The notes beneath the pieces were generated by a model. It saw only the letters and a program-made list of their open reading frames with translations. It was not told where the DNA came from and did no database searches. Position numbers and translations under genes: made by a program. This document shows, in pieces, positions 20,932-33,090 of a stretch of DNA of 64,000 bases (its first letter is position 1; the number at the start of each line of letters is the position of its first letter). Location of the stretch: positions 49,546,581 through 49,610,580 of the forward strand of contig OX442314.1 in NCBI GenBank assembly GCA_949358305.1. Direction: 5' to 3'. Source of the DNA: Strigamia acuminata (Eukaryota > Arthropoda > Chilopoda > Geophilomorpha > Linotaeniidae).

Positions 20932-22500
20932 TTAACAATGGTACCGGGAAGAGATCGCAATAAATAAACAGTGAATACAATATGAGATAAATACAAGACA
21001 ACAGAACTGTCAATACACTACAGTTTATTGTTGGCAAACAATATGAATGAGTTAAATTTTACATGGGACTAATGCCGACATTTGGCAAGTTAAATCAGCT
21101 ATTAAACTATACAAAGAATTGGCCAACTGGCCCTAGAATAATATCAATACGGGTCTGGAAAACGGGAGCGGTTTCCCCATCGCTCGACCTGTTATAGATG
21201 TCATCTAAGCCGGATGGCTATTTCCCTGGAGTCCGATACGGCTTCGCTGGTTCCTTGGTTCGCTTGTGTAAATTATCGCACGTCGATAAATCGAATGATC
21301 TGAGCCATGCGGTTGACTTTGTCTGCACCGCCACAACTGAGGTTGGATATTGGTGTAAGTAAATGTGTTCATTTACTTATCAATATTCCGAGTATGAATT
21401 ATATTTAATTCATAAGTGTTGTGAGTTTTCTACTGGATATTTCGTCGATAAGTTGTCGTCAACTTATTGGTCACATTGAGTTTCAATGTATTCGTGTTTT
21501 TAAGTCTTCTGACTTGATTAGTTAACTTGTTGCCAAGTTAATATTGTTCTGTCGTAAATGTAAAGGATAAATGTTAGACTTCCCTTCGCAACACACAATT
21601 GCCGTCGATAGAAAACGCCTTGCCATGCAGAACGGTATCAAGCGTTCCCTGCGCCGCAACACGGTCGTTCGTCTAGCGATTGACGGTATCACGTACACAG
21701 GAGTCGATAGCTCGCGGCTCCGCACAGCAGTTTAGTCCTTCGCGGTACTAATAACAAAACGACTGCTTTGGCACCGAATACCATGAGAATCAGCTTGCCA
21801 AACACTTGGTGCTACTCGTGGTTACTGTGAAACAGACTGCTTTGGCACCATCAGGTGAAGGAACCAACTCTCAACAGTCCCGGTGCTTACTTGCGGTTAC
21901 GAGATGCGTTCATACCGAAAATGACCACTCAGTCCTGCCCGGAGGATACTGATTTGCACAGAAGGCAGGTTCTCCTCGGCGAGACCGTAAATTGAAACAT
22001 GTATGCAACATAACAATCCAATACGTCGGCTTCAATTGCCGGTGGTTGCATGATTCGGTAGAATCATGCCGCGGTTCTTTGTGAATAAATCAGCAAAGAA
22101 CCAAAAGGTTTTTCATGGACAACGAATCATATTTCATAAGTAACAATACCAATCAGAAATAATCAAACAGAGCCGCGGAATGGCCGGTTGTTTGGGTTTA
22201 TATAACCTGGCTGGATTAAGGATTTAATCCAATCAACCAATCGGAACATGAGTTCCACGAATCCCTCCAATCCCGTATCACCGGAAGTGGATACGGAGGA
22301 GCAGTATGCTAATTCACACCACAACCGGAACTGGATACCCAGGACCGGAAATGGATCCACCAATCACATTGATCGGTTGATCGATGGATTACCAAATCTC
22401 CATTTCTGCTGAACTAGAGATTCCAATCACTTTTAATGTGAACAATAATCATTAATATATATTTATATTAATCTTAATAAAGTGTTGTTTTATACAAATA
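20932..22500. other. Hairpin-rich non-coding region
   Basis: At least nine perfect short hairpins with unrelated stems were found. At 21356-21541: TAAGTAAATG-TGTT, TATGAATTA-TATT, ATAAGTTG-TCGT, ACATTGA-GTT, AAGTC-TTCT and TTAACTTG-TTGC, each closed by its own reverse complement. At 22048-22296: GCATGATTC-GGTA, GGTTCTTTG with a 12-nt loop, GGATTAA-GGAT, GGAAC-ATGA and CCGTATC with a 10-nt loop. Most loops are 3-4 nt. The word GACTGCTTTGGCACC repeats near 21770 and 21835. An AATAAA lies near 22477. It may be an LTR or leader of an unidentified element. No ORF was found. Confidence 0.55.
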
Positions 22501-23076
22501 AATATATTCTTATATTTATTTACTAGCTTCTCAACTCGCATTTCGAATTTACCGCCGAAATGTAATCGCGCCATCTAGTGGCGACTTGGAGCATTGACAA
22601 ATGCGGGTTTTGCCGAAAACTTACTAAAATTCAGCCGTGTTATTAATAAATAGCACTTATAAACCGTCATATCTTTAAAAAATACCACCCATGGTCTTAG
22701 CAATTGTTTATACTTTAAATTCTATGCCATATGTGGAGCTACCTCCTCTGGCCAAGAATCTGGTTATGTGTAGTCTATAATTGCTAAATCTTCATCAAAT
22801 AAGTATTTATTTCCCGTTTTTTTGTCCCAAGAGACTACAGCAACTTGCTCGGTGTTTGTCAACCATCCTTCGAGAGGAAGGTTTGTAAAAAAATTCGTGT
22901 CCCAAACCAATTTTTACTGTTAGTCTTTGCAGCCAATCATCCAGTTTCTGAGATTTGTTTGGATCTGGTAGACAGACAAATGACCAATCCTCTGCATCTG
23001 GATTGTGAGACCCCACAGTTCAAAACCACGCAGGATTAGCCACCCATCGTTTGGAAGTTTTGCTTGTATGCTGATT
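22501..23076 (-). other. Unassigned; possible transposase tail ORF
   Basis: The ORF at 22807-23016 (FVCLPDPNKSQKLDDWLQRL) is weakly reminiscent of a transposon-associated domain. It could be the downstream part of the transposase remnant at 23077-23447. Nothing else was seen. Confidence 0.25.
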
Positions 23077-23447
23077 TCAGGCAGCCATAACGTTAACAAG
23101 AAGTGAAAGAGACGCTAGTAATGTCACTTCCTGTAAACATTCGCTTCTTACCCACAATTCCTCAGCTCGCAGTCCAGTGGTATGTAGGTCTATGGTGCAA
23201 CATACTTTGTAAAAAAAAATGCGCAAAGTGAAGTTGATAGATTTCTCGAAGTGCTGCAAGTTAAGGTCACATTAGGAGCAGGCACTAAGTTATTTTCGAC
23301 AATAGGCCTAAATGTACCAGTAGACTCTTGGAGGCAGAGAAAAACCGTGTCCAGCACATCTCCATCTGCAGAAATTGCATATTGAATAGTATAATTATGT
23401 GTTGCCTTTCCAGTTGACGACTGCAAAATCGAATGTTTTGTGTTCAC
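23077..23447 (-). pseudogene. Pogo/Tigger-type DDE transposase remnant
   Basis: The frame at 23447 contains THNYTIQYAISADGDVLDTV followed by FLCLQESTGTF. This matches the start of the DDE_1 catalytic core of pogo-superfamily transposases (pattern H-YTI ... ISADG-L-P-FLCLQEP-G-F). The continuation lies in another frame (23259-23077) and lacks the downstream catalytic residues. It is a dead fragment. Confidence 0.55.
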
Positions 23448-23867
23448 TCTTTAGGGAAATTGTACGTGAGGAAATAAGTTCATAATTGAATCCACATTAA
23501 TCCATATTAAATATTGTTGATTTACAATACTTCTTAAGTTTATTTCGAAATTTGAGTTGAAAATCTGTAGCTGCATTTTAGATGCTTTCTGGTTCTGTAT
23601 TTTCTAATCTGTTGACCAATTTTGTAATTTTTCTGCTCGATAGATGACTCTATTAAATGTGATTTTGCGTGGATTGGGTGCCAATCCAGTAATATACTGG
23701 ATAAACCAAGGTAAACAGCAAATCTTTAATTCATTGGTAAAATGGCAAACTACATGTATGAATCCCAACATGGTACTCTCAGACAACAATCCTCTCGAGA
23801 CACATGCAAAACTCCAATTATTACATTATCCCCCCCCCCCCCCCCCAAAAAAAAAAATTGACTTTCT

Positions 23868-25100
23868 AACTCTTGATCTGGGCTATCCTGCCAGAGCTGA
23901 ACTCGATTCACGTGGGTCAGGAACGGCTCGGATTTACCCTCTACCTTCTCCAGCAGCAGAATATTGTCATCGTAAAGCTCTTTGATCACAAATATCCCCT
24001 CCGTCAAAGGCAAAAACGGGTTCATCTGAAACAAGTTTGGATCGGGCAGCTTATGAGCCCTAATGCTGACTCTTTCGCCGACCTCAAAACTAACGCTCCT
24101 TCTCTTTCTATCGTAAAACCTTTTCTGCCTTGCTTGGGCGAGGGCCACTCTCTTCCGCTGCCAGACCCCCCATGTGAACGAGTCTACGGTGTAAGGCGTT
24201 CACTCGGTCCAGAGGCAGGAACTCTTCAGCCTTCAAATCAGAGTCTGGCTCCCCGGGCAATCTGGTACCCATTGCGCGGACCAACTCGAAGGGAGAAAAA
24301 GCCAGTTGAAGCATTGATGGCTGAGTTGAATGCAAACTCAACTTCGGGGAGAAATTTATCCCATTCGCAATGATCTAACCGGTTTATGGACATGGCAATC
24401 ATTTTTTTAACCTTTTGAATCGGTCTCTCACTGCGATTGGACTGAGGACGAAAAGTTGTTATATGCTTTACTTTGATTCCCATCGCCTCGCAGCCCTCTC
24501 CGAACTCCCTTCCTGCAAAACACCTCGCATTATCCGTGATCACTTCCCGAGAGAACCCAAATTTGCACACAGTGCGTGTGAAGGCACCTAGCGTTATGCT
24601 TGCGGTAACGTCTTTAACCGGGATCAAATCTACCATTCTAGAGAGGGACTCCAGGACTATGAAAATGTAGCGAAACCCTTCCGCTGAAGAAACAAAACGA
24701 CCTATATGATCCACGTACAGTCTTTCCAAATTTAGCTGCCTTGACCGGATGCAACAAGCCCACTGGATTTAACTTGGGAAGTTTAAACCGTTGGCAGACT
24801 TTGCAGCACTTGCACCAATCTCTGACCTCCGAATTTACTCCGGCCATTACGCCTGCCGTTCGAATCGTAACACTGTCGCTGCCCGCCTTCTATGTCCGCT
24901 TGTACGAGAGGAATGGAGACACTTGAAATATTCCAAGCCGAGAGTCTTAGGCAAAATCACCTTTCGGCTCGAAAAGACGTTGAGGCTATCCTTGGCAGGA
25001 ATGAAGTACAAAACTTCTTGCGCCCTTGGTCGAGTTTCATTCGGTCTAGCCACCTCTTCTCCTTCCCGAATTCCAGGTCTTCACCTGACAACTTACTAAT
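23868..25100 (-). pseudogene. Ty3/Gypsy integrase remnant with frameshifts
   Basis: Consecutive minus-strand frames at 25053, 24847, 24729, 24341 and 24148 together give an integrase. They show the zinc-binding end (WCKCCKVCQRFK), the first Asp (YVDHIGRF), the second Asp (VITDNARCF), an SER in place of the usual NGxxER-type triad glutamate (PQSNRSERPIQKV), and a C-terminal chromatin/DNA-binding part (VGERVSIRAH). At least four frame changes separate the pieces. Downstream, 17 C (23830-23846) and 11 A on the plus strand read as a T-run then G-run on the coding strand, in the position of a polypurine tract. TGGCGCCCAA (minus, 25202-25193) matches a tRNA-Lys-type primer site, and a near copy is at 23683-23674. 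An old, recombined element. Confidence 0.7.
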
Positions 25101-27507
25101 CATCCGGTTCAAAAAAAAAATGAGTTATTTGCCATCGTTCATAGTTACCATTATTGTAATGAAAGGTGACTATTGTTAGAGTATAAATTACATTGGGCGC
25201 CAACCCAGTAATATACCGGATAAACAAAGGTGAACAGCCAATAAAAAATATAGATATTTGTTTGCTTTCCGGAAAAAGCAAGCAATAAACTTGAATGTTG
25301 AAATAAACCAGCATAAATATTTATTTTTTGACATGAAGATACATTTTCTTAGAAAATACAAACAATAGTATCACATCATTTCAATGATTAAAATTATCAA
25401 ACAAATTTAAAACCAAACTGAACTATATTTCCTGGTGGTAGCACACAGACCACAGTTAGGAGTAATCAGGCTCAGCCAATGGGAAATAGGCCCAAGTTAT
25501 AGTGAGCCAGAGTATATGTAAAAACTGCATTTGCAGAGTAGTAAGACAAACAAAAATTTATTTATTCTAGTGCAGAAATCATTTATCACATTTGCAGACA
25601 GGCCATTTTGCCTTTTTGCAATACAGCAAATGAAACTAGCGTTGCCTAAAAAAATTGAAGTAAACCAAACATTTTCGAATAAATTATGATCTTACTGTGA
25701 CTGTATTATACTGTACCTCTCATCATGCTGAAGAAGATTCATCTTGTTGCAAATTGCTTGAAATTTGGACATTGCACTGTTGTAACGCCTCTTGTATACG
25801 TTTATGTTTAATGCCACAGCAGCATCCGTTGTAGCGATCAAAATGTAAATGTCGTCGAAACTCGAAACTCATCATCTTCAACTAATCGCAAAGGTTGCCA
25901 ACGCTTACTGTAAAAATTCGTTTTTATCATTCATTGGCGATTAAAATGGATTTTTTTTTAAAAAAAATTTTATGTCATAAATTGTAATAGTGTGAATTAA
26001 AATTGGAAATATTTAATGCTTGATGATTTTGAAATTTTTTTTTAATTCATGTTAAATTGTAGTCAACCGAATGAATATAAAAGTTGTCGTGAGGAATTGT
26101 CCTCTCTGTTGCTACTGTGTTAAGGATTGTTTCTACGTCAAGCGGTTGACGGTGTTTTCTCTCGGGAAACCCCGTAGTCACATCCTCGCCGTTAACGAGT
26201 GATGTTCCATGTCGATTCGGGCCGAGAAAATTCGTTGGAATTTGATTTCGAATTGGTCACTGGTATACTTTATTGGCTAATATGTTGTTCGGCATGATTA
26301 TATTCAGTATTTGGGTATTGGTTGAAAAGAAAATTGTTTTTCTGTTTTAGCATTTTCCGCCATGGTAGCATACAGGCAAGTGGCTTCAAGATGTTAGTTA
26401 TTTCCTTTTGTGCATTTTTTGTCAAGAATGCATTTGCTTTCATAATAACTATCATGCTGGCGTTGATCCACTCCTTTTTTTCCGGGGTCAGTACAAGACT
26501 TTAATGAGAGGATTTGCTACTATGGTTAATGCTATTTCATGCTGTGGTTTTGGGTGGTAATTGATCGCGGGTTCATCGTCCGTGAGCGAATTTATTTCTT
26601 GTTTGTTCTTCTGGGATAAATCGCCTGCAACAGTCTTTTAGGGAGTTTAGGTGGTATCTTTGATTTTGCCGTTCATGAAGTTGTTATAACGTGTCTCTAA
26701 TTTTTTACTCGAAACTGCCGATGAGAAATAAATTTAAATTTAAATAGATAAATATTTTTAAACAAATTTAGAAATTTTTTTTTTAAAAATTACATTATTA
26801 AAACTAAAGACCCTGTATGCCTCCTGACGAAACCCTGGATTGAATTTTCTAATGCTATAGCCCAACTGTATCAACTTTCGGTCTTTGAGATCAGAAAACA
26901 CGACATTTGCTTCTTCACGTTTGGTCGATTTTTTAATCGATTTTTTGGTCGATTTTTCGGTCGATTTATTGGTCGATTTTTTGGTATTTTCTTCAAATGT
27001 AAGAAGTGGTCCACTAATTCTCCAGCAACGTTGGAGATTATGTTGATTGCAACCTGCCCCACAACTTCTTTATAAATGTTAGTAACGGACATGTTCCAGG
27101 CTGAAACTGAATTGAACATGTCATTAAGAAAATGTGAAAAGAGCTATGAGATATCGTAGTTTGGCTCTTACAAACTCAAGCAAGTTCCAAAAACAACTCA
27201 CTTCCTAGGTAAAAAAAAGTTCTGCAGAATTCGACATGCTATGCAATAAAGTATTTTGCAGAAAAAATTATCAAATTCTGTATAATTTTGCAGCAAAATG
27301 ATAACCTTTTCTTCAGAAAAAGGCAAAACCTTTTTATCCTTGTTTGAGTTGCTCTATCTGCCATTGAGTGAACATGTGGCCAATTTATTAGGGCTAAATA
27401 CCAATCTTGCTACTTGTCTAGCAAAGATTGAGGGAGAATTGCTAAATGATTTCTCATTTTCAAGTTGCAATTTACCTAACATCACACCATTTCCAATTTC
27501 AACCTGA
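25101..27507. other. AT-rich intergenic, repeat remnants
   Basis: No supported gene. The ORF at 26871-27119 (minus) encodes a repeated NRPK tetrapeptide at its end, produced by a GGTCGATTTTTT tandem repeat. The ORF at 27298-27507 (plus) is unassigned. Confidence 0.4.
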
Positions 27508-27622
27508 AAATGAATATAAAAGAGATAAAATGAAATAATGAATGTAAAACAGATTAAAGGAAATAATGAATATAAAACATTAAATGAAATAATAATGTAA
27601 AACAGATTAAATGAAATAATGA
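27508..27622. repeat. ~37-bp tandem repeat
   Basis: ATGAAATAATGAATGTAAAA and ATAAAACAGATTAAATG words alternate about four times. Confidence 0.6.
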
Positions 27623-27732
27623 AAAGTCATTCAAAAGAAATTTCTAAGTTTTTAACTTCTTCTTCTTCAATATCAGATTCAATCGGGTTCAATGGGTTGT
27701 ACAAATTTCCTGCAGCTTCTAAAAATGCTAGT

Positions 27733-28318
27733 TGTGACTGCTATGGTCTCGCCAGTGTAGTCAGGGGACTGATAACACCGGGTAGGGACGCATACTTCAC
27801 GTAAATAACGGGGAATCCCACAATATTGGTTGGTTGGCCTTTATTGTGTTGTCTAGGGGTATGGGGAATCCCGTTACCCGTTGCAGGGGTGCCACGAAGG
27901 CACGCCGCACCGGCAACCGACCCGTCACACACTGGGCGCGAGCCCAATGGGTGACGTGGTCGGTTCAACGTTACATTCATGCTGTACTTACCTACAGCCC
28001 GCAGTGACCACTCATGGAGGCTGTATTGGGTGGAAAACCCAGATACTGAGCATCGCTGTGGTGAATGGGAAGGAGTGCAGAGTCCTCTCAGCCGGGACAC
28101 GCCTTGTCCCCTCGTCTACTACAACACCCTGGAACCCTGTCAACACACGACCGTCCTGGTCGGTGTCCGCACTCTCTCTCTCCGCAACTCCTCCCCACAC
28201 CACTTAGCTCCCTCCTTCCCCCGGGCTAGATCACCTTGCCCAATCAGGGGGTGATCTTGGGGCCGTATGGCGGTGTGTGGCAGTGACGTAGGTCACCCCA
28301 GGTGGCCTGACGGTCACA
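27733..28318 (-). repeat. 3' LTR of the giant Gypsy element
   Basis: 586 bp, TGTGAC ... GTCACA, same sequence as 41310-41895. It is the 3' copy because gag-pol runs on the minus strand. Confidence 0.95.
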
Positions 28319-28332
28319 TCTCCCCCCCTCCG
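28319..28332 (-). other. Polypurine tract of the giant Gypsy element
   Basis: On the minus strand CGGAGGGGGGAGA directly precedes the LTR, the expected primer for plus-strand cDNA. Confidence 0.8.
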
Positions 28333-29062
28333 AAAAAGGTAAGGAACACAGGGGCCACACACAACACCAACGGGGCCATGCGAACCGAGGCAAACACAAC
28401 ACGAGACTTCCTTTGCCGAATGCGGACTGATGCCGTTGGTTCGAAAGTTACGGCACCGTCGTGCATCGGGCTAACGGTTGGTGTCACTCGTCCGGAGACT
28501 GCAGCACCGCCCGCCCCCGATGGTAGCAACACGGGACAACGGAACTCACCCAAGCCTGGATTGGCCGAAAACAAAAATCAACTATTGAAAATTATACAAA
28601 TTTAAAAAACAATTCACCGAGTCTGAGCGTAACAGACCCGGGATGAAAGAATAGTAATGACGATTAAACAAACAAAAAAAAATGTGTAAATCAAACAAGG
28701 ATGGGAGAGGTTGGTCAATCCTCTCGAAAAAAAAAAAATTTTTACGTTAAACAAATCGTATCAAAGAAAGAATTAATAAAAAAAAAAACATATATTACAA
28801 AAATACCAGCCGGGACCTGACCTAGGTCCATGGGCCGGGAGGTCCTCAGATGAGAAACTTCAGATGGCTTTTCCCCTTCACCGGTCGCTCATGGGAGTGG
28901 TGCGGCGTCGGTGACGCACGAGGCGCAACGCTTCCATGGCCGGACGTCCATGTTTCACCGGTTGCGGCAAGATCCTAGGGAAACAAATAAAAGGTCGGGA
29001 CCGAAATGGTCCGTCGTCTGTACAATTAGTAGCACACCACCGAGGCAGCTACCACGGCCTTT
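28333..29062 (-). other. Element 3' untranslated region
   Basis: It lies between ORF3 and the polypurine tract and is A-rich in parts. No further ORF is supported. Confidence 0.6.
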
Positions 29063-31057
29063 TCAGGGGCCTGGCGCATCCTCCGATGGTCGGTCCTCGT
29101 GCGAGGTTTCTTGCGAGACCTCGTCGCTGACGACAATTACTTCAGGTGACTCGAAAAGGGGCGGAGAGAAACTCTCCGCCTCCCTAACTGCCATGCGCGG
29201 TTCGGGGAGTGGTGCCAGCCTGGCTCCTTCCTCCGTTACTGCGGATGATGTTGACGCCGAAGGAGAAGTACGAGACTTCTTGGCCTTCCTTCCCTTCCTC
29301 CGTCGGGAACGGTGTGGTCTGCCTGGCGTCCTCGGGATGTCACCTGGAACGTCGCTGTCTTCGCACGGGGAGGAGAGGAGCATGGCGGCGTCCGCCCTTG
29401 CTTCCGTTTCCTCTTCCGATTGAGACTCCGGGGTCATCTGACCTTGTGGGGTACCGATCTCTGGTGAGAGGGTCTCCATGAACTCCTCAATCGTAGCAGG
29501 GGGTTTCCTTGAAGGTTGCTCGCCCCAGAGCGGCTCGAGCAGTGCTTCCATGTCCTCTGCCTCGTTCGCCAGCTCGGCGGGAGTGACGTCGACTTTGGCC
29601 ACAGGTCGAATCGGCCACATCTGTACACTCATGGGCGGAGGGAGAAGCATGTACCACTTCTGCACGGATTCGCCCAAGCAGGCCTTCAATGCCCGCACGA
29701 TCTCATCCCATCGGCGCAGCCGTGATGTTTCGGCCGCGGTTGCCGGGATTTGGAGCGACATGTACATTTTCAGGCGAATCACGGCCAAAGCGGTTGCCGT
29801 TCAGGCCTCGTTCCTGAACGCATCCACAAATGCAACATGAAGGCTCCTCCACCGATTGAGTTCTGCTAACCAGAGGTTCATCACCTCAGGGGATGCTGCG
29901 GCTAAGCGTGGCACTCCGCTGATGATACCCTCTCTAGTGATGTACGGGGTACCTTGCGGTTCCCAGCGTATACCTGGTAGCGGGTTGCAGAGATCCGGTT
30001 CGAGGATCGCCACAGTACCCTGATCCAAGGGGGTCGCGGTCGTCGCCGACTCGCCACCCTCCCGCGTCGTTCCGCTCGTCGCTGGTCCCAGTATGGCGGA
30101 CCGCTGCTGTTCGCGGGCACCAAGGGACAAGCCCTCTAGTCCGCTCACATACAGCTGTCTCGCCACTGGCTCGGTTGTCGGCACTACTGGCGGCACAATA
30201 CTCGTATTTGCCTGCTGGGTGTCCGACGTTTCCACGGGAGGTGGCGTCATCGGGCCTCGTCTCGGCCTCGGCTCCATCTCCACGGCTTGCGAGTAGGTGG
30301 GTGGCGGTTCGGGGTGGCCGGAAACCGTCTCCGTCTCCATAGGTACATCTTGGGTGACGGTTCCTCCTGAGCTCTGCGAACCCTCATCCCACGCGGTGTC
30401 GTCCCGCACCAAGCGCGCCTCGGCCTCAGCCTCGGCCAGTGCTTGCCTCTGTGCTGCTGCGGCGCGCGCTCGTCTCGCATTCTCCTTAATACGCTTGCGC
30501 GTGTGTTTGGACTGGTATCGCTCCTGGTCCGGAGTCGCGTTGGGGACTTGCTTTCGCCAGTCCTCCATGGCAACACGCAGCTTCTCGGCCTCTACCTCTC
30601 CCCACTTGCTGCCTGGCTGGTTGACGTGCTGGCGCTTCGGGGTGGGCTGCGTTAGCCCTGCCGCTGCTGCGCCACGCGTCCTGGGCCTAGACCTCGTCGG
30701 CTGGGCGGCTCGAGAAGGACCTGGGAGCGGGTTGTCGAAGTCCACCACGGGCGTGTAGTCGTCTGGGGGAGCGTCACGGGAGAAACCGGCGTTAGCCAGT
30801 GTATCCAGACGTGTCTCCCAGTTCGGGGTGCTTGCCCACGATATCACCGACCGGCGAGAACGATCACCACCCGGGACAGACTGGTGCAGTTGGAACCAGC
30901 GCTGGAGCGGAAATGCGGAGTGCACGAGACCGAAACCCAAACAGTTCTGGCACGGCGCCTCACACGTATTCGGCTGGACTATCCAGCACTGACCCACGCA
31001 AATGGGGCAAATGCACCACCACTCCCACTTGCGACCCTCGCGATCTCCCGAATGTCT
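29063..31057 (-). pseudogene. ORF3 of the giant Gypsy element (env position, not env-like), one in-frame TGA
   Basis: The frame opens at 31057 immediately after ATAG, whose TAG is itself an in-frame stop and whose AG fits a 3' splice site (TTGATTTTGTTATAG). It runs about 660 codons to 29063, interrupted only by a TGA at 29803-29801. There is no ATG near the start, so translation probably relies on splicing from an upstream exon. The N-terminus is Cys-rich (CICPICVGQCWI, then CEAPCQNC), like a zinc-binding module. Then come Pro/Arg-rich linkers, a basic helical or coiled-coil stretch (HTRKRIKENARRARAAAAQR), a PPPTYSQAV late-domain-like motif, and, after the TGA, a folded-looking part (LRRWDEIVRALKACL), an acidic tail and a Lys/Arg block (RRRKGRKAKK). 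No signal peptide or membrane segment is visible, so an envelope protein is unlikely. The function is unknown. Confidence 0.6.
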
Positions 31058-33090
31058 CTATAACAAAATCAATAAAGTAAAATTAATACCAATAATTAAA
31101 GTAGAAGAAAAATCACTCAAGGAGCAGCTGGCAACAGTGGAGTTGAGATAAGTGACGCGAGAGCGCGGTAAAACCTGCTTCTCAGCGTCCGGTCAGCGCG
31201 CATGCGTGAGAACACATTGCGTCACTGGTTCACAATATCGGCGGAGTCTTCGAGCGAGCGGAAGTTTGCTTCGAAGTTACGCCTGATAACGTCCCATCGA
31301 AAAACTACGACTGGTGAAGCAGTTGCACGTTTTCAATGTGAGATGCAGCGGCAGTGCGATGAGTGTTTAAACTGCTCGCCGCCGTTTCTTCCTGACCACT
31401 AGGGAGGATCATAGGACCACAGCCGTTACGGAGATTGCAACTGTCATGGCGGAACGTTCTGAGCCAACGTGCCGCAATGAGCCGATCATCCGTGCCGTCT
31501 TGGTTCCCAGAATCCCCAAGTGAGATTGAAGATAATAATGAAAGCCAATTCAACACCAGCAACAGGCGATCGGTGGATGGTCGAAACCGTTCCGGCCGTG
31601 CGCCGCCGCTGGCTGAAAAACAACTCGAAAAACGGAGGAAAGGGAAAATTTAGAAAGTAAAAAACTAAGCTAGATAAATTAAGACCTGATCCTCAGAAGA
31701 AATGTTTGAAATTTTTTAAGACTTGAGATGGCGAAGCAGAAGGAGAAAAAGAATAAACTTCCACTTGCCGTAATATCTCGTAAACAACAAGCTATCAAGG
31801 AAAAAGAAGCAAGAAACCCAACAAACAGTAAAACTAAAAGCAAAGGGAATTAAAGAACAAGTTGGGATTGGAAGATCACACCGCGCCGCCGAGGGATTAG
31901 GGACTAATCCCCCCTCGTCGCGGTTGACCTTTCCTCGCTTTCCGCATTGTTTCTGCGGCTTGCGGTCAATGACTGGAGGGGCGTCGCTAAGCTGACTGTC
32001 TCCACCAAGTCTGACCACAAGTCGGATCTTATACTGGTAACGCGCGAGATCTTTGTTGGACCCAGATACCCATAAAAACGGCATTGGTTCCTCACAAGAT
32101 TCGCCACCGCATCCCGCTAAACTAACGAAAGGTGTGGGAAAACGGTGATAGAATGAGAGAAAAAAAAGAAAAACTATTCGTGAGACTCAAAGAAAAAAAA
32201 GAAAATAAACTGCCCATGTAAAAAAAAATACAAGAAGGAAAAAGGAAAAAAGGAAAAATAGAAGGAGAAATGATGATCGCGGTGGCGAACAAAAAGTGAA
32301 ACTGATCGCCGCCCGAACACGATCCGTGCGGAAAAACGAGGAAAAACCACGCTTTTCTCACACAAATGTTTGTGGAATCAAGTCAAGAACACAAATTGAG
32401 ATTTCTCCCTAAGTGTTTCTGTGACTTAGTTCAGATGCGGTGCAGTTTTGTGAAAAACTCCCAACCTGCATCCGCGCCTGCTAACGGCGGCCGAAGCTGC
32501 CGCTTGCATTGCGATGAACGTAATTCGAGACGGAATGAGGGGAGAGGGGCAAGGGATGAGCGAGTGTCAACAAGTGATGTTAAATAAGAACGGACAAAGT
32601 CCAAAACGAACCAGTCTTACCTTCATTGCGAAGAAAGATAACTTCTCGGCGAAAAATTTCGGCGCAAACGAGAGGGAAAAACTGATGTTGACAGTGTAAA
32701 ACACTTAACACAGAATGGGGAAACAGGATGTGAAAACCCTCGACCAAGTGCCTTTGGGTCTAAACAATACCCGACCCCTGCCCTGTGATTGGAGACCTAG
32801 CTCCCCCTCCTCCCCTTTATTGGGGCAATCCCAATATTCCATCGAAAAATATTCCATGGGGACATAAGATAAGAAAAATAGCACAACAAAATTGGTTTAT
32901 TGCAGGAAACCATTTCCACCAGATGTCCACATGAGTTGGAATTAATATTTCAGCAAAATAACTTGCTTGAAAAATAGCGGCCACGATGTTTCCATCGTTG
33001 CCATGGCTACGCGTCCACCGGAAGATGCCGTGACGTCACTCCAGCGACTCAGTCATCAACACGTGGTTTCACGGAAACGTGAAAACGCGG
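31058..33090 (-). other. Spacer between pol and ORF3
   Basis: It contains scattered short ORFs, the longest at 32084-31716 with no recognisable domain, and A-rich tracts near 32160-32280. It may hold the intron for ORF3 expression. No donor could be assigned. Confidence 0.4.

Noticed and set aside
20932-22600. A solo LTR between TGTCAATAC (21008) and GCATTGACA (22599)
   Set aside because: The ends are inverted-repeat-like but no target duplication flanks them.
29063-31057. ORF3 as an envelope gene
   Set aside because: No signal peptide, no fusion-type cleavage site and no membrane segment; composition is soluble and charged.
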